This document shows positions 58,493-64,000 of a DNA stretch of 64,000 nt, piece by piece. The stretch comes from Verrucomicrobiaceae bacterium (GTDB taxonomy: Bacteria > Verrucomicrobiota > Verrucomicrobiia > Verrucomicrobiales > Verrucomicrobiaceae). The stretch spans positions 1 through 64,000 of the forward strand of contig CANIBP010000020.1 in the NCBI GenBank assembly GCA_947466075.1, in the 5' to 3' direction. The notes beneath the pieces were generated by a model. That model worked only from the letters and a program-made list of their open reading frames with translations, searched no databases and was not told where the DNA came from. A program made the position numbers and the translations under genes. The first letter of the stretch is position 1, and every line of letters starts with the position of its first letter.

Positions 58493-59119
58493 CTACTTCA
58501 GCTCCTGAATCCGCAGATTGCGGAACTTGTAGGTCTGCCCCTTCTCACCGTGATGCTGGATGGCGATCACGCCGCTGGCGTCCTTGTCATCTTCCACGTC
58601 GGTGGTCAGCACGCCGTTGACGAAAATCTTGAGGCTCTTGCCTCTGCACTCGATGCGGTAGGTGTTCCAGTCGTTGCGCTTGAAGGCCTCGACTGCACGA
58701 GCGCGGAACGCGGCTTCACTTTCGGCATTGCCCTTGATTGGGCTGATGAACCACATCCGGCGTCCTTCATCATACAAGCCACCGCTCCACTTGCGTTTTG
58801 CATCGCCATCGACTTCGGCCTGGTAGCCGAAGACTTTGTTCTTCTCCACGTGAGCGCGAAACATGAAGCCGCTGTTCGCTTGGCCTTCCGGCAGCAGGAT
58901 GTCGCCTTCAAAAATGAAGTCGCCGTAGGTTTTCTCGGTCACGACGAAGAATTTCTTGTCGCCGGTGAGATGAACTTCCCCATTCACGACTTCGATCTTC
59001 CCCCAGTCATACGCATTCTTCCATCCGGTCATCGTCTTGCCGTCGAAGAGCGAGACCCAGTCTTCTGCGGCGGCAGGAATGGCGATGGCGAGAGCGGCGA
59101 GGATAAGATGCTTTTTCAT
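58493..59119 (-). CDS. DUF1080 (3-keto-disaccharide hydrolase-like) secreted protein
   Basis: Signal MKKHLILAALAIAIPAAA; DWVSLFDGKTMTGWKNAYDWGKIEVVNGEVHLTGDKKFFVVTEKTYGDFIFEGDILLPEGQANSGFMFR. Confidence 0.92.
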   Translation of the reverse strand: MKKHLILAALAIAIPAAAEDWVSLFDGKTMTGWKNAYDWGKIEVVNGEVHLTGDKKFFVVTEKTYGDFIFEGDILLPEGQANSGFMFRAHVEKNKVFGYQAEVDGDAKRKWSGGLYDEGRRMWFISPIKGNAESEAAFRARAVEAFKRNDWNTYRIECRGKSLKIFVNGVLTTDVEDDKDASGVIAIQHHGEKGQTYKFRNLRIQELK

Positions 59120-59168
59120 GGTGGAGGTCCGAATCTGGCAGAATTGGCTTAAGAGGCAATCCAAGCTT

Positions 59169-59182
59169 GATGTTATAACATC
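59169..59182. promoter_or_regulatory. Perfect palindrome upstream of the TA operon, candidate operator overlapping a -10-like sequence
   Basis: GATGTTATAACATC equals its own reverse complement; ends 18 nt before the ATG at 59201; contains TATAAC. Confidence 0.55.
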
Positions 59183-59200
59183 CGTGCCTACACTCCTTCC

Positions 59201-59422
59201 ATGGACCTCAAGCTCCGCAAAATTGGCAACTCTGTTGGCATCGTCTTGCCCAAAGAAGCACTCGCTCACCTCAAAGCCGAGGAGGGAGACACCATCGCAC
59301 TTACCGAGACTCCCGATGGTTATCGGGTCAGCCAAAGCCAATCCGACTTTGCCAAAACAATGGCGGTGATGAAAAGTCTCTCCCAGCGCTATCGCAACAC
59401 GCTTCGTGAACTTGCCAAATGA
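59201..59422 (+). CDS. AbrB/MazE/SpoVT-type antitoxin
   Basis: MDLKLRKIGNSVGIVLPKEALAHLKAEEGDTIALTETPDGYRV. Confidence 0.92.
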   Translation: MDLKLRKIGNSVGIVLPKEALAHLKAEEGDTIALTETPDGYRVSQSQSDFAKTMAVMKSLSQRYRNTLRELAK

Positions 59423-59808
59423 AGGAGCCCTACTGGCTGACGCGCGAGGAGTGCCTGGCTCTGCACGAAATGATGGTAGCCCAATACGGCGGTGCGCTTG
59501 GCTTGCGGGATGAGTTTCTGCTCGAGTCAGCGCTCGCCAAACCGAAAAATGTATTTGCCTACGGCCATCCAACAATGGCGGACCTTGCCGCCGGTTATGC
59601 GACAGGGATCGTCAAGAACCACCCTTTCCTGGATGGAAACAAGCGAACCGGATTCATGATGGGGGCCGGTTTTCTGGAGCGAAACGGCTTTGAATTCTTT
59701 GCTAGCGAAGCGGATGCCGCCATTCGCACTCTAGCTCTCGCTGCCGGAGAAATGACCGAGTCTGCTTACGCGGCATGGCTTGAGACGAACTCGAGGCGGT
59801 TGAAATAA
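59419..59808 (+). CDS. Fic/Doc family death-on-curing toxin
   Basis: HPFLDGNKRTGFMMGAGFLERNGFEF Fic/Doc motif; start overlaps the antitoxin stop by 4 nt. Confidence 0.92.
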   Translation: MKEPYWLTREECLALHEMMVAQYGGALGLRDEFLLESALAKPKNVFAYGHPTMADLAAGYATGIVKNHPFLDGNKRTGFMMGAGFLERNGFEFFASEADAAIRTLALAAGEMTESAYAAWLETNSRRLK

Positions 59809-60068
59809 TCTGCTTCAGGCCCGCCACACGGCCTCCATCAGCACGAGCCACTCTTTGACAGTGTGGCCACCATCGTCACATGCCCGCGACTCCAGGAGAG
59901 CAGCGGCGAAAGATTGCAGCCGGAAATACTTATATCCCCTATCAAAACAGGCCTTCCAGCCCCCTTGTCACCGAGGCCTCCGGAATGGCAGGTTGGACGG
60001 TTGTTACCGTAAAATACAACCAATGATTGCATTCAGGGCATCTTCTCGTTTAAAAGGGCTAACCACCC

Positions 60069-62390
60069 ATGAAAATCGCACTTCTTGTTTCTATTTTTGC
60101 CCTCACGACTGCCGCTTACGCGCAGCCGAAGTGGATCGAAGCCGAATCCTTTGCGAATCCCGGCGGGTGGGTGCTGGAGACTCAGTTCATTGATGTGATG
60201 GGCTCGCCCTACCTGATGGCGCACGGCATGGGTAAAGTGGTCAAAGATGCCAGCACCGACGTCAAGGTGCCAGCGGGCGAGTACACGCTTTGGGCACGCA
60301 CGAAGAACTGGGTTGGTCCATGGGATGCGCCGGGAGCACCGGGACGCTTTGAGATCAGCGTGAATGGCGAGAAACTGAAGCATGAGTTCGGCGTCTCAGG
60401 CAAGGATTGGCAGTGGGAGAAGGCGGGGCCGGTCAAGATCACGGACGCAGGTGCCAAGATCGCGCTGCATGACCTCACGGGCTTCGATGGTCGTGTGGAT
60501 GCGATTGTGTTGAGCGCTGACGCAGCCTTCACGCCGACAACTGAGATAAGAAGGAAAATGCTGGGCCTGCCAGAGAAAGCGCCGGAGACAAGCGAGTATG
60601 ACCTCGTCGTCGTCGGTGGTGGTTATTCTGGCATGGGTGCTGCGATTTCCGGCGCACGCCAGGGTTTGAAGGTGGCGTTCATTCAGAATCGTCCGGTGCT
60701 TGGCGGCAATGGATCGAGCGAAATCCAAGTTTGGGCCATGGGCGGCACACGTCGCGGTTTGTATCCGCATTTGGGCGAGATCGTCGAGGAGTTCGCGGAT
60801 CGTGCGAGCAACAGCCCGGCGGCATCGCCGGATGAGTTCAATGACAAGCTCAAGGAAGAGACGGTGAAAGCGGAAAAGAGCATCGACCTCTTCCTCAACA
60901 CGCACGTTTATGGCGTCGAGATGAACGCGGATAAAAAGAACATCCGCAGCGTCACCGGCCTCGATACCAAGACGGGCAAAGAAACTCGCTTTGTGGGCAA
61001 GTTGTTCGTCGATTGCACCGGTCACGGCAGCGTGGGTGCGCTGTCAGGTGCGGAGTTCATGATGGAAGAAAAAGGCCGCATGGGCATGAGCAACATGTGG
61101 GTGATGCAGAACATGAAAAAGCCCGTCACGTGGCCCGCCACACCTTGGGCGCTGCCTCTCAAGCTGGAAGACTTCCCTGAACCGCGTGCCATGGAACCCG
61201 TCGGCAAAAAGAATGCCGCAAACATGGCCGGGTTCGATCTAGGTTACACGCCGGTAAAAAATCCCGAAGAATTTCTTCATGGTGAGTGGTTCTGGGAGAG
61301 CGGCTTCAATAAGCACCCGATCAACGACCTCGAACTCATCCGCGATCACAACTTCCGTGCCGTCTATGGTGCCGTCTCCGCTTTGAAGACGCTATCGGCT
61401 GATAAATACGCCAACTACGATCTCAGCTGGCTCGCCTACATCGGCGGACCACGTGAGAGCCGACGCATCGTTGGTGACATGATCCTCAATGGCGAAGACA
61501 TGGTGAAGGGCACCATTTATCCGGATGGCTGCGTGCCGACGACCTGGGATCAGGACCTGCACTACCCGAAAGAGCAGTATGCGAAGAATTTTCCTGACAA
61601 TCCCTTCATCAGCCGCGCCGAATTCGGCAAGCATACCGACCGCAAAAACGGTTACCCCGTGCCCTACCGCTGCTTCTACAGCAAGGACATCGGCAACCTC
61701 TTCATGGCTGGCCGCACTATCAGCGTGGAGCGTCATGCGCTCGGATCGACCCGCGTCATGCGCACCTGCGGTATGATGGGCGAAGTCGTCGGCAAAGCCG
61801 CCTGGATCTGCGTCCGCCACCACACCACACCGCGCGGCGTGTATGAGCAGTATCTCGATATTTTGAAGGATCTCATGAACCAACCCGGCGCGATGCGTCG
61901 CGACACGCTCGAAGCCGATCTCAAGCTGCCCGCCAATGCAAAGAAACTTCCGCCCGTTGCCGATGTCGGCATCGACGTGAAGAAGCTCGAAGGCATCGTC
62001 ATCGACGACACCGAGGCCGAACTGAACGGCAAATGGTCCCATGGCGAAGGCTTGAAGCCTTTCATCGGCAAGCACTACAGCTTCAGCAGCGACAAGGCCG
62101 CCAGCGCTCGCTTTGCCTTCAGCGTGAAGCAGACCGGCAACTACGAAGTCCGCATCTTCTTCCAACCTCACGAAAACCGCGCCAAGACTGCTCCCGTGAG
62201 CGTGCTGAGCGCCGATGGCGAAAAAACGATCACCGTGAACCAGACGAAGCCCGCGCCGCTGCCGCAGGGAGCTTACAGCTTAGGAACCTTCAAGTTCACC
62301 GCCGGTGAAGAAGCCGCTGTGATCTTCCGCACTGCGGGTGCTGGTGGAAACGTGCATCTCGACGCCGTGCAGGTGCTGCCAGCGAAATAA
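60069..62390 (+). CDS. Secreted FAD-dependent oxidoreductase flanked by carbohydrate-binding-like and golvesin-like domains
   Basis: YDLVVVGGGYSGMGAAISGARQGLKVAFIQNRPVLGGNGSSEIQVWAMGG; N-terminal and C-terminal beta-rich domains. Confidence 0.85.
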   Translation: MKIALLVSIFALTTAAYAQPKWIEAESFANPGGWVLETQFIDVMGSPYLMAHGMGKVVKDASTDVKVPAGEYTLWARTKNWVGPWDAPGAPGRFEISVNGEKLKHEFGVSGKDWQWEKAGPVKITDAGAKIALHDLTGFDGRVDAIVLSADAAFTPTTEIRRKMLGLPEKAPETSEYDLVVVGGGYSGMGAAISGARQGLKVAFIQNRPVLGGNGSSEIQVWAMGGTRRGLYPHLGEIVEEFADRASNSPAASPDEFNDKLKEETVKAEKSIDLFLNTHVYGVEMNADKKNIRSVTGLDTKTGKETRFVGKLFVDCTGHGSVGALSGAEFMMEEKGRMGMSNMWVMQNMKKPVTWPATPWALPLKLEDFPEPRAMEPVGKKNAANMAGFDLGYTPVKNPEEFLHGEWFWESGFNKHPINDLELIRDHNFRAVYGAVSALKTLSADKYANYDLSWLAYIGGPRESRRIVGDMILNGEDMVKGTIYPDGCVPTTWDQDLHYPKEQYAKNFPDNPFISRAEFGKHTDRKNGYPVPYRCFYSKDIGNLFMAGRTISVERHALGSTRVMRTCGMMGEVVGKAAWICVRHHTTPRGVYEQYLDILKDLMNQPGAMRRDTLEADLKLPANAKKLPPVADVGIDVKKLEGIVIDDTEAELNGKWSHGEGLKPFIGKHYSFSSDKAASARFAFSVKQTGNYEVRIFFQPHENRAKTAPVSVLSADGEKTITVNQTKPAPLPQGAYSLGTFKFTAGEEAAVIFRTAGAGGNVHLDAVQVLPAK

Positions 62391-62391
62391 T

Positions 62392-63207
62392 TTAAGCCGC
62401 GTCGGTGGGTTGTTGAAACATCTTGGCAATAGCAGAATCGTAATGTTTTCTCATTACAGCGTCTGTGACCATCTTCATCTTAACCACATCTTCTTGCTGA
62501 AGATCGGCCTGCTGTTTTTGCGCATGTGCGACTTGGTTCCCTCGAAGAAGATACAGTTCCTCAGCAAACATATCGATAATTGCGGCCGGCATCGCCAGGT
62601 CAGCGAATGCTTTTTTGAAGCATTTTAGCTCATTGTTCAGAGTTTTTGTTTTCAGGACGCGCCGAGTAACAAAAAACTCAAGAGATCGGTAAAAATTAAA
62701 AAACGCCTCTTTGCGAAAATTTAGGTCATAAAACTTGAGTCCTAGATGATAAATCCCTTTCAGATATTCTCGCTGAACTTCCACCTCAGGCTCTTCCATG
62801 AGGACAGGGCAAAGAGTGAACGCTGATCTAACGTCAACTTGAGACAGTTGACTCTTAGTGTCTGGGTATATCTCTGGCTTTGTTCCAAAGTGCGTTGCTT
62901 GACGTTGATTATGATCTACAAAAGCGAAAGCATCGGATGCAGTATGCTGGCAGTCCCAGTCAAAATGACCTAGAGTGGCTATGTTGAGCGCCATTAAAAA
63001 GCGGCTCAACATATGATAAGCCTCGCTTGTGAACAGCTTTGCTGGCTTGTCGCTTTTGAATTCATCCACAACCAAAAAGAAAGTTTCCGACTCAACATCG
63101 AGCACTTTAAATGGGCATCTCGGATGATTGAAACATTCGAATGCCGCCGCTTGAACAATATGCGAGTGGCTTCGGATTTTTGTCGAAACACTAAATGTCG
63201 GCTTCAT
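62392..63207 (-). CDS. Hypothetical protein with HEPN-like RX5H motif
   Basis: 271 aa, locally AT-richer; FFNFYRSLEFFVTRRVL...IDMFAEELYLLRGNQVAHAQKQ. Confidence 0.55.
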   Translation of the reverse strand: MKPTFSVSTKIRSHSHIVQAAAFECFNHPRCPFKVLDVESETFFLVVDEFKSDKPAKLFTSEAYHMLSRFLMALNIATLGHFDWDCQHTASDAFAFVDHNQRQATHFGTKPEIYPDTKSQLSQVDVRSAFTLCPVLMEEPEVEVQREYLKGIYHLGLKFYDLNFRKEAFFNFYRSLEFFVTRRVLKTKTLNNELKCFKKAFADLAMPAAIIDMFAEELYLLRGNQVAHAQKQQADLQQEDVVKMKMVTDAVMRKHYDSAIAKMFQQPTDAA

Positions 63208-63234
63208 TGGTTCTGGCAGACGATTATGGGGAGG

Positions 63235-64000
63235 TCACGCCACGCCTCTTCGCTTGCTGAACAGCCCGTATTTTGGACTGAAGATGTAGGCGAGGAGGAA
63301 GAAGGTGCCGAGGACGACGATGATGGTGGCGCTGACGCTCCAGCCGAGGGGGTAGGAGAGGAAGAAGGCGATCATGGAGCCGAGGGCACCGAGCAGGCCG
63401 CCGCCCCAGAAGAGCGTGCGGGCGTTGTTGGTGAGCAGATAGATCGTGGCGGCGGGAGCGACCATGAGGCCGACACTGAGGATGCAGCCGACGGCCTGCA
63501 GCGAAGACACGAGCACGAGGATGGTGACGGCGAAGGTGGCGTAGTTCAGCAGACGCACGGGCACGCCTAGACTGGCAGCGATGTTCGGCTCAAACAAATA
63601 GATGAGCAGCGGTCGTTGCAGCGTGGTGAGGGTGATGACGGCGATGGCGCTGATGCCAAAGGCGATCCACAAATCGGAGTCGGCCATGCCGATGATGCTG
63701 CCGAAGAGCCATTCATCGAGTTTTTGCCGCACATCGAGGTTTTTGAGGATCAGCAGGCCGGCGGCGAAGGCGGTGGTGTAAAGCACGCCCATGGCAGTGT
63801 CTTGATCGAGCCGGGAGGTGCGGGAAAGGAAGATGGAACCGAGGCCGACAATGAGCGCGGCGAAGATGGCTCCGATGAGGGCGCTCCATTGCGAAAGGCC
63901 GGCGATCAAAACGGCGACGGCGAGTCCAGGCAGCAATGAATGCGAGATGGTGCCGATCTTGAGCGCGGATTTCCGCAGCACGACGAAGGCGCTGACGAAG
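63235..64000 (-). CDS. Metal (Zn/Mn-type) ABC transporter permease, 5' end outside window
   Basis: FVSAFVVLRKSALKIGTISHSLLPGLAVAVLIAG; frame open to the window edge; multiple TMs; LGVPVRLLNYATFAVTILVLVSSLQAVGCILSVGLMVAPAATIYLL. Confidence 0.88.
   Translation of the reverse strand, partial: FVSAFVVLRKSALKIGTISHSLLPGLAVAVLIAGLSQWSALIGAIFAALIVGLGSIFLSRTSRLDQDTAMGVLYTTAFAAGLLILKNLDVRQKLDEWLFGSIIGMADSDLWIAFGISAIAVITLTTLQRPLLIYLFEPNIAASLGVPVRLLNYATFAVTILVLVSSLQAVGCILSVGLMVAPAATIYLLTNNARTLFWGGGLLGALGSMIAFFLSYPLGWSVSATIIVVLGTFFLLAYIFSPKYGLFSKRRGVA

Overview
The 64 kb window is a dense, high-GC bacterial chromosomal segment. Its gene content suggests the PVC superphylum, most likely Verrucomicrobia: DUF1549, DUF1080, ThuA, Tat-type Gfo/Idh/MocA, azurin/PA14 and DUF362 proteins, plus a large Bat operon. 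This placement is inference; no rRNA is present. I found no CRISPR array, transposase, prophage or confident tRNA. Conserved blocks include comM (partial), a eukaryote-like UDP-glucose dehydrogenase, a TamA/TamB pair, purD, clpS, ferritin, a moxR-DUF58-batA-batBC-batDE operon, araD-like, leuB, rpsO-pnp, a methionine-salvage mtnBDCA operon, thiH-thiS and dacB. Items worth a second look: (1) a thiS > J-domain coiled-coil > SUMF1-like run with stop/start overlaps; (2) an MBL-REC-GAF fusion whose receiver has Glu at the phospho-acceptor position; (3) a RelE/ParE-type toxin frameshifted at a G9 tract; (4) an AbrB-type antitoxin/Doc-type toxin pair with a perfect 14-bp palindrome in its promoter region; (5) an AT-richer orphan with a Cys-His-Asp pattern and an AT-richer orphan with a HEPN-like RX5H motif; (6) a nested REP-like palindrome that supplies a gene's stop codon; (7) several intergenic 'stuttering word' repeats; (8) about ten convergent gene pairs whose stop codons nearly touch. 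All assignments come from reading the sequence; no searches were run.
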